Shown here: one piece after another, positions 1 to 10,116 of the stretch
Layout of the letters: every line of letters starts with the position of its first letter
Numbering within the stretch: the first letter of the stretch is position 1
Assembly (NCBI RefSeq): GCF_000264765.2
Contig: NZ_CP006664.1
Span: forward strand, 2,728,001-2,792,000
Source: Edwardsiella anguillarum ET080813
GTDB taxonomy: Bacteria > Pseudomonadota > Gammaproteobacteria > Enterobacterales > Enterobacteriaceae
Direction of reading: 5' to 3'
DNA length: 64,000 nt
Program-made: the position numbers and the translations under genes
Notes under the pieces: model-generated
What the model saw: only the letters and a program-made list of their open reading frames with translations
Database searches by the model: none
What the model was told of the DNA's origin: nothing

Positions 1-3000
1 GTTCGTGCAATATCGGCCACCTGATTGCCAATCTCACCGAGCAGCTGGCTCTGCTGCAGGCGCCGCTGCGCTTTCTCCTTGTCGAAGATAGGGGAGAGAG
101 GCTGGTGCGCCCGCTCCGTGTCGCGCGCTAATCCGGCGACATCCTGCTGTTGGTTGGCCCGATCGCGCACGACGATCGCGCCGTCGGCGATTGCCGATTG
201 GGTGGTGCCGCGGGCGCGCGCCTGATTGTTGGCACCCGCCAACAGACTATTGGCCATATTGCCCGCGAACTGGCCGCCAATGCTACCGCCGGAGCTAAGG
301 CCAAACCCCTGGTGCTGCGCCTTGAACTCAGCGCGGTTGTCGATATCGGCAAAGCCCAGGGTTCCGGTATCTAAGCGGTTGTTCTCCTGACCGGCCGCGC
401 TGGCAATGGCCGCGCCGTCCAGCTGGGTATGATTACCCACGGTGATATCAAAGCCGCCTTTACCGGCAAAGATGCCGGTCTGGTTCTCCACCGAGGCATA
501 GTCGCTGTGCATCTTATCGCGGCTGGCGGCGATACTCAGAGAGCCATTGCCGAAGCCGATGCTCCCCCCGGCGCTGAAGCTGGATTGCTTGGCTTCATAG
601 TTATCAATCGCCTGCTCACTGCGTAGGGTCAGATTATTGCCGACATTCGCCACCACTTTCTCCCCCTGTACCTGCGCCCCTTTCAGGGTGGTGTCATTAC
701 CGCTGTTCAGCGTCAGGGTGTTGCCCGCGCTCACCGTGGTATCCGTGGCATAGTGGCTGTTGCCTTTTTCAAACCCTTTGCCTTTGCTGGCGCTGGCATT
801 GACATTGAACCCCACGCCGTTGGAGCCGAAGGTTATCCCGACCCCCACGCTGCTGCTCCGGCTGCTGTTTTTGCCGTCCACCGTCTGGGTGTTTTGGGCC
901 GATAGCAGGGTGATATCATGCTGGGCATCGAGCGCAATATCGCCGCCGGCCTGTAGCGCGCTGCCGGTGACGGCAATATTGCCGCTGTCGGGGGCTTTGC
1001 CGGTTGCGCTGACGCTCAGGTTGTTACCGGCGCTGACGCCGCTGCCCTGCGCCGTGGTCTGGCGGGTTTCGGTTTCGGACTTGGCGGCGCTGCTGCCGAA
1101 GGAGAGGTTAATCCCGATGGATGCGCCGCTGTCGCCCTGAGAGGCGTCAGCCAGGCGCGCGCCTTGTACTGCCTGAACCGCGGATAGTCCCGCTTTGATC
1201 GAATGCAGCGCTTTAATCCGGCTGTCATCCGTCTCTTTCGCCTGATTCGCCGTCTGTACGGCGGTATTCAGCGCGCTGCCTACCGTTCCGCTCAGGGCGA
1301 GCGTCAGCCCGCTCTGCTTCTGCTCGGTTTTGGTCAGCTCCGTGTGGGTGTTCTCCGCTGCGCTTACCGTAACGGACTGACCGGTCAGGTTGATATCTTT
1401 CTTCGCGATCACATCGCTGCCGTGCAGCGTAAGATTTTCACCGGCGCTCAGGGTGACATCGCCCCCGGTGCTGCCCAGGGTGCTGCCCTGGTGCTGCTGA
1501 CTGTGGCTGTCCGTCGTCTGTGTCAGGGAACGTGTCCCGATGGTAAACCCGATGCCCCCGGAGCCCATCAGCCCGCTATTTCTCTCTGCGCGCAGGTGGG
1601 CCTCGTTACGCAGCTCATCCGCGGTGGTGACGGTGATATTTTTGCCCGCGCGGGCGCTCAGGTCGCCGTCCGCAATCACCTGGCTGCCCTCGGTCGTGAG
1701 GTTATCTCCGGCGCGCAGGGTAACGGTGTGGCCACTGAGCTGGCTGCCGGCCGCCCGTTGGCGCTGTACCTCGTCATGGGTTTCCAGCGACGACGCCGAA
1801 AGGAGACCTTTACTGTGCTGTTGGCTATGTTCAACCAAATCGGTCGCCACCGTCCCAGATTTTAGGGTTATATCCCGACCCGCCGCGGCCGTCAGGGCGC
1901 TATCCGCCGCCACCGTCGCCGCCGTGGCCGCGATATCCCGTCTGGCGTTGAGGGCGATGCTCCCGCCGAGAAGCTGTGTACCGACGTCGGCCTGCTCGCT
2001 GAGGCGGCGATAGTTATCCGCGCCCCAGTCGCTGTTTTCGGTGCGAGTGGTGGTCACCGTCGCCAGGGTGATGTCGCCGCCGGCGCTAATGGCGGTTTTA
2101 GCGTCTTTGCCCCGACTCTGAATATCTGACGCAGTCAGCGTGACGGAGTCTGTTGCGCTCATCGTTAGCTGGCCGCCGTCGTTCTGTATATACACGCCGG
2201 CAATGCGGTTGAGGTGTCGGTTGTCCTCCGTTCCCGTCAGGGTCGTTTCACTGCGGATATTTTCCGCATTCATGGTCAGGGCGCTGCCGCCGATAAGCGT
2301 GCCGCCGATGTTGCTGAGGCTACGCTGCGCGCTGAGCAGGGTCTCATTGCTGCTGATGGTTCCCTGGTTGAGGATATCCCCGGCACTTACCCGTAGCGCC
2401 GCTTGGCTGAGCATGCTGCCGCTGTTCACGAGCTGATCGTTAACGGTAAACCGCGTATTTTTACCGGACAGCAGCGCGCCGTCGGCGCCTAAATCCCCCG
2501 GCTTCAGCCGGGCATAAACCTGCGGCACCAGCACCGTTTCGCTGCTGCCGTCCGCCAGTGTCACGGTTTGCTCAACCAGCCATATGATATCGCTCGTCAG
2601 CAGCGCCATCTGTTCTGCGGTCAGCGCCGTACCCAGGGTCAAATTAAATTGTTTGCCAAAGGTGATACCGTTATTCATCAGCGCCTGGAACTGCTCCTCG
2701 TCACTGCGGTAATCGCCCAGATAACGCTGCCCGGCCAGCGTCACAATCTGCTCAGAGACCAGCTTCTGCTCGTAGTAGCCGTCCCCCAGGCGTTTGTGCA
2801 TCTGCTGGTGATCGCTCAGCATGGCCTGCTGCATGTAATCGGTCGCCAGCCACGTTTTGTGGTTGGTGAAGCGCGGATCCGTCTCTACCAGGTACTGGCT
2901 GTCGCTGCCCGGCTGCACCCTAAACAGGTTATTCTTTGGCAGGGTCAACGGGGGATTCGCGCTGCGGATCACCGCCTCCACCTGCGCACCGTCCGTCGCA

Positions 3001-6000
3001 GACATTACCGGGAGCGTGGTGATGGCCAGCGGCGTGCGTCCGCCGCTGTCCCGCGTCTGAACGTCGGTCTGTGCATTGGCCTCCCATTTCTGCACCGCAA
3101 GGTCGATAGATGTGGTCAGCGGGGGAGGGGAGTAGTTTCCGCTCTCCTTTCCCTGGGATGTTTCTGTTCCGGCGAGGGGGCGCTTTGTCTTTTTGGGCCA
3201 CCAGCGGGTCTGGGTTCCTGCGTCAGTCACAATATGGACGCCCGGCGTCGCGTTGTTTCGCAGGTCATGGATCGTCGCTATCAGCAGATCGCCTGCAATA
3301 ACGCGACTGTCCTGATTCATCAGCGTGTCACCGTTGATGGTCAGCGTCATACCGGACTGAATAACCCCGGGCTCCGTCTTTATCACCTGCGTTTCCTGAA
3401 TAACCCGGGTATATCTATATTCGTAAAACGAGTCATCGCTGCTGCCGTCTGGCATCACTGCGCTATGGACGCCATATTTATTTTTATGGCTGATATCAAT
3501 ATCCTTCCAGTCAAAACGCTGCGTGTATCCTTTCAGAACCCCCTCGTGGCGCTGCTGACGGCTGATTTCGGCAATCTGGGTTACCAGGTTGGTATTGATA
3601 TTGTTAATCTCCCTGATATTCAGGGTCATATCTCCCTGCGACTCGAGGGTGGCGCCCATATTGTTGAAGCGATCTGCGCTGCCGGTGGCGCGGCCATTGG
3701 CATCTAGGCTACGTCCGATATTCAGCAGCCCTTGGCTATAAATCAGGCTCTCTCCCGCGTTATTCAGGGTCGCGCTGCCGATGTTCAGGCTGCTGCGGGC
3801 GGCGATTACCGCCGAGCGGGATTTATCCGCGGCGGCGGTGTTATTAATCAGCGCGGCCTGCAGCGCAATATCATCACCGTAGAGCCGGCCTGAGGCGGCA
3901 TTGTTCAGGGTGCCGGCGTTAATCTGCGTCTTGATGCCGTCAATCAGTCCGATATTAGTGAGGGCATTGCGTACGCTCAGCGTGGCCTGATCGGCGCTGA
4001 TTTCGGCGTCGCGGGTATTTATCAGCCAGGGGGCTTCGATGGTTAGCGCTGTTCCCCCTTGGATCTGCGCTGCGTTCTGAATGCCCTGATGTGCTGCGAT
4101 CAGCAGGCTGCCGTTAGCCTGCACAGTGTGCTGGTTGCTGAACCGATCATTCAGCGTCAGGGCCATATCGCCGGACGAGAGGATATTCCCGTCACCGCTG
4201 AGTGTTCCGCTGTGAAGGGTCAGCGTCTGACCGGCCATCAGCGTGCCCTGCGTATTGGTGAGGCGCTCCGTGGTAAGGCGCACTTTTTCATCGCCGGCCG
4301 TGATGCCCTGCGTGTTGTCCAGCTCGCGGGTCGAGACGCTTAGCTGCCTGCCCGCGCGGATCTCTCCGCCGTGATTATCTGTTTTCTCGGTCACCGTCAG
4401 CCGCGTAGCCGCGCTGCCTTGAATTCTTCCGTGCTGATTGTGCAGAGCGTCGGCGCTGAGCGTCACGCTTTGTCCAGCGATGACCCCCTGTGCGTTGTCC
4501 AGGGTGTGCCGTACGGCCAATGTCAGCGCACCGCTGTCTCGCTGTATCAGGGTACCGGCGCGGTGTGACAGAGAATGGATCTGCGCGCTGATACCGCGAG
4601 CGGACGTTTCACTGTTATCCAGTTGATAGCTCCCGCCTTTCATTATCAGGTTTCCATTGGAGCGCATCTCGCCCTCCTGGCCGTTAAAATCCGCTGTGGC
4701 GATGCGGACAGCGCCGTCACCGGCGTGCTGAATGCGCCCGCGCCGGTTATCGATCCTGTCTGCGCTCAGCGTGAGATCGCGACCGTTGGCGGCGATCGTC
4801 CCGCCGTTATTGATTATCCCGTTCTTATGCGTCAGCGTCAGATCCTCTGCGCCTATCTGGATAATCTGCCCCTGCGTGTTGTCCAGCCTGCTACTGCTCA
4901 GCGTCAGTGCGCCGGCGCTCAGCCTGCCGCTGTGGTTATCAATTCCGTCCGGCGCCGCCGCCGTCAGTGCGTCGGCGGCGGTCACCGTCGCAGTTTGCAG
5001 ATCCAGCCGAGTGGCCGAGCGCAGCGTGACGGCGGCGGCGGCGGTGTGGCTGCCCTGCAGTGAGGCAGCCTGTGCCGATACCGCCACATGGTCATGCGCG
5101 AGCTGCAGCCCGTTCAGGGTGGCCGCGTTCGCGGCGTTCAGAACGAGATCGCCGCGCCGAGAGAGCCTGCCGTCTTGATCGACGCCGGCCGCCACAACGG
5201 CCCCCATCGCGTTATTCAGCGCCCGGCTGTCAGAGGTGATATGGCGCCCCGCGAGGAGCTGTTTCCGGTTATCCATATCCCCGGCCGTTTTCAGCTGAAT
5301 ATCGCGCCCGGCGCTGATGGTGCCCGCGTTGGTGACGCTATCCGTCAGCGTCACCTTCAGGTCCGCGGCGGCGGTAAGAATGCCGCTATTCTGCAATTTA
5401 CCGTCGGCGCTCAGGCTCAGTTCGCCAACCTGTGCCCCGATGATGCCCGCGTTACGCACGCCAACCCCATGTTCCGTGCCGACCAGCTTAATTTTATCGC
5501 TGTACATGCCGCCGACCGCCGCGACATCCAGCGCAAAGGCGGGCACGTCGCCCTCTGGCTCTCTTTTCCTCACCACGTTGCCCTGCGCATCGGTGATATT
5601 ATGTCCGGTGGTAATGGTCAGATCCTGAGCATGCAGCTTGGCGTTGACCTCCACCGCGCGGCCGATCAGTCGGGTGTAGTCACTTTGCGCGTCGTTCATG
5701 CCGCCGCCGGTGATGGCAATCTGGCCTTTGTCCACCGCAAACCCCGCGACTCGCCCTTGCTCCAGCAGCGCCTGCGCGGCGGCCATCGTGGTCTGCCCGG
5801 CATTGATAAAGCCACAGCCGCTGCAGGTGATCCCGGCCGGGTTGGCAATGATCACATCCGCCCGCCTGCCCGCCACCTCAATAAAACCGTTGAGCTGGCT
5901 CGCGTTGGCGCTGTTGACCTCATTGAGAATGATCTTCGCCTCGCCTTTTGCCAGCCACGGGTTGGCGGTGATCATGCCGCTCAGCTGCGTCTGCGTATGG

Positions 6001-6377
6001 ATTGCGCTGTTATTGAGGATGGCACCTTTGCGATCGACATCGAACTGGCGGTAGTGATTGTGGGATACCCCATCGCGGTTTGGGGTCTGAATATTCACCT
6101 GCGGCGTACCGTTGGCGGTGGAGAGCACGGACGGTTGCCGATTGCCGGGCGCCGCGCCGTCCGCCACAATACCGCCGGCGCTGGCGGGCAGGGCGATCCA
6201 GCCCAGCAGCAGCATCGTAGTCAGACGCAGCGGGGAGATGACGGCCGTCAGCGATGGGGTATCCACGCCGCGCGGCGCCCGGGCGTTATCCGCGCTATGA
6301 TTTTTCGCTAACTCGGATACCACCATCATCATCTGGCGGGAGTGATTAAAAACGACACGATAGCAGCGTTTATTCAT
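1..6377 (-). CDS. Large two-partner secretion exoprotein, CdiA/FhaB (hemagglutinin) family, 3'-partial
   Basis: I read this frame by hand from the ATG at 6377 to the left edge and met no in-frame stop: 2,125 codons, with the C-terminus outside the window. A Shine-Dalgarno AGGTGA sits 6 nt before the ATG. The N-terminus has a long extended signal peptide (starts MNKRCYRVVFNHSRQ, hydrophobic core near residues 55-70, ASA cleavage site). A TPS secretion domain follows, with the typical AKIILNEV and NPAGITCSGCGF motifs. The rest is a repetitive beta-helix filament rich in Gly, Asn and Ala. Near the left edge the protein reads QDVAGLARDTE, then DKEKAQRRLQQSQLLGEIG, which is the region preceding the C-terminal toxin module in CdiA proteins. 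The TpsB gene lies 55 bp upstream, in cdiB-cdiA order. Either a contact-dependent inhibition toxin or a hemolysin/adhesin is possible; the deciding C-terminus and any immunity gene are not visible. Confidence 0.93.
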   Translation of the reverse strand, partial: MNKRCYRVVFNHSRQMMMVVSELAKNHSADNARAPRGVDTPSLTAVISPLRLTTMLLLGWIALPASAGGIVADGAAPGNRQPSVLSTANGTPQVNIQTPNRDGVSHNHYRQFDVDRKGAILNNSAIHTQTQLSGMITANPWLAKGEAKIILNEVNSANASQLNGFIEVAGRRADVIIANPAGITCSGCGFINAGQTTMAAAQALLEQGRVAGFAVDKGQIAITGGGMNDAQSDYTRLIGRAVEVNAKLHAQDLTITTGHNITDAQGNVVRKREPEGDVPAFALDVAAVGGMYSDKIKLVGTEHGVGVRNAGIIGAQVGELSLSADGKLQNSGILTAAADLKVTLTDSVTNAGTISAGRDIQLKTAGDMDNRKQLLAGRHITSDSRALNNAMGAVVAAGVDQDGRLSRRGDLVLNAANAATLNGLQLAHDHVAVSAQAASLQGSHTAAAAVTLRSATRLDLQTATVTAADALTAAAPDGIDNHSGRLSAGALTLSSSRLDNTQGQIIQIGAEDLTLTHKNGIINNGGTIAANGRDLTLSADRIDNRRGRIQHAGDGAVRIATADFNGQEGEMRSNGNLIMKGGSYQLDNSETSARGISAQIHSLSHRAGTLIQRDSGALTLAVRHTLDNAQGVIAGQSVTLSADALHNQHGRIQGSAATRLTVTEKTDNHGGEIRAGRQLSVSTRELDNTQGITAGDEKVRLTTERLTNTQGTLMAGQTLTLHSGTLSGDGNILSSGDMALTLNDRFSNQHTVQANGSLLIAAHQGIQNAAQIQGGTALTIEAPWLINTRDAEISADQATLSVRNALTNIGLIDGIKTQINAGTLNNAASGRLYGDDIALQAALINNTAAADKSRSAVIAARSSLNIGSATLNNAGESLIYSQGLLNIGRSLDANGRATGSADRFNNMGATLESQGDMTLNIREINNINTNLVTQIAEISRQQRHEGVLKGYTQRFDWKDIDISHKNKYGVHSAVMPDGSSDDSFYEYRYTRVIQETQVIKTEPGVIQSGMTLTINGDTLMNQDSRVIAGDLLIATIHDLRNNATPGVHIVTDAGTQTRWWPKKTKRPLAGTETSQGKESGNYSPPPLTTSIDLAVQKWEANAQTDVQTRDSGGRTPLAITTLPVMSATDGAQVEAVIRSANPPLTLPKNNLFRVQPGSDSQYLVETDPRFTNHKTWLATDYMQQAMLSDHQQMHKRLGDGYYEQKLVSEQIVTLAGQRYLGDYRSDEEQFQALMNNGITFGKQFNLTLGTALTAEQMALLTSDIIWLVEQTVTLADGSSETVLVPQVYARLKPGDLGADGALLSGKNTRFTVNDQLVNSGSMLSQAALRVSAGDILNQGTISSNETLLSAQRSLSNIGGTLIGGSALTMNAENIRSETTLTGTEDNRHLNRIAGVYIQNDGGQLTMSATDSVTLTASDIQSRGKDAKTAISAGGDITLATVTTTRTENSDWGADNYRRLSEQADVGTQLLGGSIALNARRDIAATAATVAADSALTAAAGRDITLKSGTVATDLVEHSQQHSKGLLSASSLETHDEVQRQRAAGSQLSGHTVTLRAGDNLTTEGSQVIADGDLSARAGKNITVTTADELRNEAHLRAERNSGLMGSGGIGFTIGTRSLTQTTDSHSQQHQGSTLGSTGGDVTLSAGENLTLHGSDVIAKKDINLTGQSVTVSAAENTHTELTKTEQKQSGLTLALSGTVGSALNTAVQTANQAKETDDSRIKALHSIKAGLSAVQAVQGARLADASQGDSGASIGINLSFGSSAAKSETETRQTTAQGSGVSAGNNLSVSATGKAPDSGNIAVTGSALQAGGDIALDAQHDITLLSAQNTQTVDGKNSSRSSSVGVGITFGSNGVGFNVNASASKGKGFEKGNSHYATDTTVSAGNTLTLNSGNDTTLKGAQVQGEKVVANVGNNLTLRSEQAIDNYEAKQSSFSAGGSIGFGNGSLSIAASRDKMHSDYASVENQTGIFAGKGGFDITVGNHTQLDGAAIASAAGQENNRLDTGTLGFADIDNRAEFKAQHQGFGLSSGGSIGGQFAGNMANSLLAGANNQARARGTTQSAIADGAIVVRDRANQQQDVAGLARDTERAHQPLSPIFDKEKAQRRLQQSQLLGEIGNQVADIAR

Positions 6378-6432
6378 GGGTTATCACCTGCATCTTCAGC
6401 TTGGTCATCGGCACAGTCATCACGTGTCTCCG

Positions 6433-8196
6433 TCAGTACTGCCAGTTCACCGAAAAATTAACGACCGCATTGTCCGTCTTGAAGCCGTCCGGTTTGGACA
6501 GCGGCGTGCCGACAGAAAAATCATATGAAAGCCCCGCGGGGTAATAGCCGCCCCTCAGGCCGATCACGCCGCCGGCAAGGGTTTGCCCGATAAGTTCGCT
6601 GCGGTTATGGCCGTCCACCCGGCCGTAATCTGCGCCGATATACAGCTGCTGCTGCGGCAGCGGGGTCTGCCAAGATAGCGTGTTACGCAGATACCAACCG
6701 TCGTCACTGTTCAGCGTGCGTTCACCATCAAAACCACGCACGCTCCAGCGATTGCCGATGGAAAACTGATCCTGCGGCGTCAGCGGCGTCGCGCTCAGCT
6801 GGCGCAGGTATTCACTGTGTAACTGAAACTGCTGTTCACTCACCGAGAAGGGGAGCGTCAGCGATGCGGAGAGCTGTAAAATACGGGAGAGTGCGGTGGC
6901 ATAGTCTTCGCCGTCTCGAGCGCGGTACTCCTCAAACGCGGGAATGGCGCCGAACCAACGGGTGCCGCGCTGATAGCTCCCGCCCACATCCAGAATGGCA
7001 GAGGCGAAATACTGTCGGTGCGTCACTCCTACTCGCCAGCTGCTGGTGCGGCGTTTCTGGCTCTCAATTTCAGTCTCTTGAATAAAGTTGCGGGTCTGGC
7101 GCAGATCCACGCCATAGTTCAGGGTCGTTTTGCCCGAGGTGTTGCGATACAGCACATTGCTGAGCTGCATATTGATATTTTCACTGCGCCCTTTATAACG
7201 CGCATCGCCATTGAGCAGCGCCACGGTTTGGACGTAATCATATTTACTCCCCGTGAATACCAGCTGCCAGTAACCGAACGGTACAGAATAGTGCGCGCTG
7301 TAGTTGGTCGATGCTTTCGCGTCCGTAAACAGCAGGTCCCGGGTGGCGGTGACATAAAACAGATCGCTGAGGGAGAGCGGATTATCCAGGGCTAACATCA
7401 TCCCTCCCTGGTTTTTTCCGGCGCTCTCCGTGCCGGTATTATCCACCCACAGATTAACCCGCCACATTTTTTTCTGTTTGCGGGTAATGACGATATCGCT
7501 CTCCCCCGGCTGATTGCCGGGATGCAGCGCCACCGTGGCGTCGACGCTCGGCAAACGCTGTAAATTCTCCAGCCCCTGTTCGATATCCCGCAGATCCAGC
7601 ACGTTTCCTTCACGGGCAGGCATGGCGCTATAGCGTGTTGCATAGTCATCCGAATCTTCGGTAAAACGCACCTGACGTATGCGCCCTGGCACCACGGCCA
7701 GCGCGAGGGTACCCTGCGTCAGATCCTGCTGCGGCGCCAGCACACGGGTCGTTACCCAGCCGTGGTCAATAAGGCGGTTTTGTAGGGTGGACATCAGCAG
7801 GTTAATCCCCTGCACACCCAGGCAATGACCGATCGCCTGATTGGCGAGGCGGGCTAAGGGGAGCCAGTGGGGTAATGCCTCGGTGCCGCTGAGATGAACC
7901 TGCGAAATAGGGAAGCAGGGCGTCTCACGCGGAAACTCGCCGTTAACGGCGGGCAACGTCGGCGGCGCCAGGTGGATATCTGGCGCCACCGGCGCCATCT
8001 GCTGTTCAAGCGCCTGCTGACGCTGCTGTTGGTGGATAAAGGGCTGCCCCGTCAGCGGCGCTGCTATTGGCGCGGCCTGAGATGAAAAGGCGCATGCCTG
8101 TGCAATTGCAGAAATAAATAAAATGTTTTGCCTGGCTTTTATAGCCATTCGAGGGCGAGGTGTTTTGCCAAGACAATAGGAATATGAGTTTTGCAT
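6433..8196 (-). CDS. TpsB outer-membrane transporter (ShlB/FhaC/CdiB family)
   Basis: This 587-residue Omp85-superfamily partner exports the adjacent exoprotein across the outer membrane. A signal peptide is followed by a Pro/Gln-rich linker with the LTGQPFIHQQQRQQALEQQ pattern. Next come a POTRA_2/ShlB-type domain (about residues 95-250, with VPGRIRQVRF) and a 16-strand-type barrel ending in a terminal aromatic residue (FSVNWQY). An alternative start at residue 17 (MAIKARQNILF) gives a more classical signal peptide, and neither start has a strong Shine-Dalgarno. Expression is probably driven from the AT-rich region just upstream (TAGAAT-like -10 around 8215). It precedes the exoprotein gene in the same operon, as in cdiBA and fhaCB. 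Confidence 0.93.
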   Translation of the reverse strand: MQNSYSYCLGKTPRPRMAIKARQNILFISAIAQACAFSSQAAPIAAPLTGQPFIHQQQRQQALEQQMAPVAPDIHLAPPTLPAVNGEFPRETPCFPISQVHLSGTEALPHWLPLARLANQAIGHCLGVQGINLLMSTLQNRLIDHGWVTTRVLAPQQDLTQGTLALAVVPGRIRQVRFTEDSDDYATRYSAMPAREGNVLDLRDIEQGLENLQRLPSVDATVALHPGNQPGESDIVITRKQKKMWRVNLWVDNTGTESAGKNQGGMMLALDNPLSLSDLFYVTATRDLLFTDAKASTNYSAHYSVPFGYWQLVFTGSKYDYVQTVALLNGDARYKGRSENINMQLSNVLYRNTSGKTTLNYGVDLRQTRNFIQETEIESQKRRTSSWRVGVTHRQYFASAILDVGGSYQRGTRWFGAIPAFEEYRARDGEDYATALSRILQLSASLTLPFSVSEQQFQLHSEYLRQLSATPLTPQDQFSIGNRWSVRGFDGERTLNSDDGWYLRNTLSWQTPLPQQQLYIGADYGRVDGHNRSELIGQTLAGGVIGLRGGYYPAGLSYDFSVGTPLSKPDGFKTDNAVVNFSVNWQY

Positions 8197-8886
8197 TTAT
8201 CGTTAGTTATATTTATTCTAGTGATAAGAGGAAGCGTTTTACATTATTATCTGCGCTGAGTAGCTAATGAAATAAACGCTGGCCGGTGATGACTGGAATT
8301 ATTAATAAGTAATTGGCGTTAAAATGCAATGGGTCGACGCTTTTTCAGACTTATCGCATTATAAAAACATATCTATTATATGGTGGGTATAATTTTTTGA
8401 TATTACTTGAGGCCATTGTCGGGGAATAATGGCGGGCGTCGCGGATTGGGGGGCGGTAATATGTTCGGTGAGTTTATTTTAATTATGGTGGCTGTGCCCG
8501 CTATACTCCAGAAATATAGCGGTCTCTCGTCGGGCTAGGGGATATAAACCCCGCCGCTTGAGCACCCTGCGATCTCGGCAATGTTCAGACGGGATCCGCG
8601 CCGGCCATCTAACGCGATAAGCGACGTCGATCGCGATAAACGGCGCCGGAAAAGCGCGGGCGGCACCTCTCTCATTTACGCTTGGTCGCCGGGGCTAAGG
8701 TGACGCCGCGGCGTCATCGCGGCCGCAAACGCCGGTTGGCCGTTTTTATGGCGGGAGATATCCGGCGGCGCGGCAGGGCAAGACGCTCCGGAGAGACGCT
8801 CGCGCCAGGTCGGCCCGACGGCGCCGCGCGGATCCGCGCCGGCAGCGCTGAAACGCTCCCTGGTCGGATCCGCCGGATGCGACATG
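8197..8886. other. 690-bp intergenic region between tpsB and the APE operon
   Basis: No convincing gene is seen. The part next to tpsB (about 8200-8500) is AT-rich and should carry the tpsB promoter (TGTAAA, 17-bp spacer, TAGAAT read on the minus strand). The part next to apeR (about 8570-8886) is very GC-rich. It contains a 14-bp direct repeat, GGATCCGCGCCGGC, at 8592-8605 and 8830-8843. The short ORFs in both directions here show no recognisable protein. Confidence 0.6.
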
Positions 8887-10116
8887 CTACGCCCAGCGCT
8901 TAATGATGATGGAGGTGTTGATCCCGCCGAAGGCAAAGTTGTTGCTCTGCAGGTACTCGCAGTCAATGCGGCGAGCTTCTCCCATGATGTAGTCCAAGGC
9001 GCCGCACTGTGCGTCCGGCTGCGTCAGGTTGATGGTCGGCGCAAACCAGCCTTCGCGCATCATCTGTAGACTCATCCAGGCCTCCAGCGCGCCACAGGCG
9101 CCCAGCGTGTGGCCAAAGTAGCTTTTCAGTGAGGAGATCGGCACGCTATCGCCGTAAATCGCCGCGGTGGCCTGGCTTTCCGCAATATCGCCGCGGTCGG
9201 TGGCGGTGCCGTGGGCGGAAAGGTAGCCAATATCGCGCGCGCTAAGGCCGGCCATGTTCAGCGCCTGCTGCATACAGATCTGCATGGTGTCGCGCTGCGG
9301 CTGAGTGATGTGCGCGGCGTCGCAGTTGGTGGCAAAGCCGACGATTTCACCGTAGATGGTCGCGCCTCGCGCTTTAGCGTGCTCTAACGCCTCCAGCACC
9401 AGGGTTCCCGCGCCTTCGCCAATCACCAGCCCGTCGCGCCCTTGGTCGAACGGGGAGGGGGTGGTTTTGGGCTCGTCGTTACGCTGGCTGGTGGCGAACA
9501 GCGTATCGAACACCGCCGCTTCTGAAGGGCAGAGCTCCTCTGCGCCGCCCGCCACCATCACGGTCTGGTAGCCATGGCGGATGGCTTCCCAGGCGTAGCC
9601 GATGGCCTGGCTACCGGAGGTGCAGGCGCTGGAGGTGGGGATCACCCGTCCGCGCAGGCCGAAGAACAGCCCGGTATTCACCGCCGTGGTGTGCGGCATC
9701 ATCTGCACGTAGGTGGTGCCGGTGATGTTGTTGGTGTGCTTTTCGGTCAGCATGGTGGCGAACTCACTCACCGGGCCGGTGCTGCCGGTGGAGGAGCCAT
9801 AGGCAATCCCCGTTTCACCGTTGGTCAGCACCGGATCGTCGATCAGCCCGGCCTGCTCCAGCGCCAGTTCGCTGGCGCGGGTCGAGAGCAGCGAAACGCG
9901 ACCCATCGAGCGAATGCGCTTGCGGGTATAGTGCGCCGGCGGGATAAAGTCGTCGATCGGTGCGCCGAGCAGGGTATGGAGGCCGTCATAGACCTGCCAC
10001 TCCGGCATTTTACGCACCGCATTCTCATAGCCGAGCAGGCGGCGGGAGACGGCATCCCAGCTCTCGCCAAAGGCGGTTACGCCGCCCATTCCGGTAATCA
10101 CCACGCGACGGGTCAT
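8887..10116 (-). CDS. apeR: Aryl polyene beta-ketoacyl-ACP synthase ApeR
   Basis: This is a 409-residue FabF-type ketosynthase and the last gene of the aryl polyene operon. The nucleophile Cys is near residue 165 in TSSACTSGSQAIG. The two catalytic His lie in SAHGTATD (about 300) and YFGHTLGACG (about 340), so the Cys-His-His triad is complete. In characterised APE pathways ApeR is the homodimeric ketosynthase that complements the ApeO-ApeC heterodimer in building the polyene chain on ACP. Its start codon overlaps the end of apeQ by 4 bp (ATGA). Family membership is certain; the ApeR name rests on operon position. Confidence 0.93.
   Translation of the reverse strand: MTRRVVITGMGGVTAFGESWDAVSRRLLGYENAVRKMPEWQVYDGLHTLLGAPIDDFIPPAHYTRKRIRSMGRVSLLSTRASELALEQAGLIDDPVLTNGETGIAYGSSTGSTGPVSEFATMLTEKHTNNITGTTYVQMMPHTTAVNTGLFFGLRGRVIPTSSACTSGSQAIGYAWEAIRHGYQTVMVAGGAEELCPSEAAVFDTLFATSQRNDEPKTTPSPFDQGRDGLVIGEGAGTLVLEALEHAKARGATIYGEIVGFATNCDAAHITQPQRDTMQICMQQALNMAGLSARDIGYLSAHGTATDRGDIAESQATAAIYGDSVPISSLKSYFGHTLGACGALEAWMSLQMMREGWFAPTINLTQPDAQCGALDYIMGEARRIDCEYLQSNNFAFGGINTSIIIKRWA

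Noticed and set aside
2568-3707. 379-codon plus-strand ORF (also 1203-1865 and 5088-6311)
   Set aside because: All lie exactly antisense, in the same codon register, to the open 2,125-codon exoprotein frame, and have no recognisable domain. They are shadows of its biased codon use.
8739-8760. Plus-strand hairpin followed by TTTTT near 8730-8748 as a terminator
   Set aside because: The 5-bp stem has a long loop, and no plus-strand gene lies upstream that would need it.
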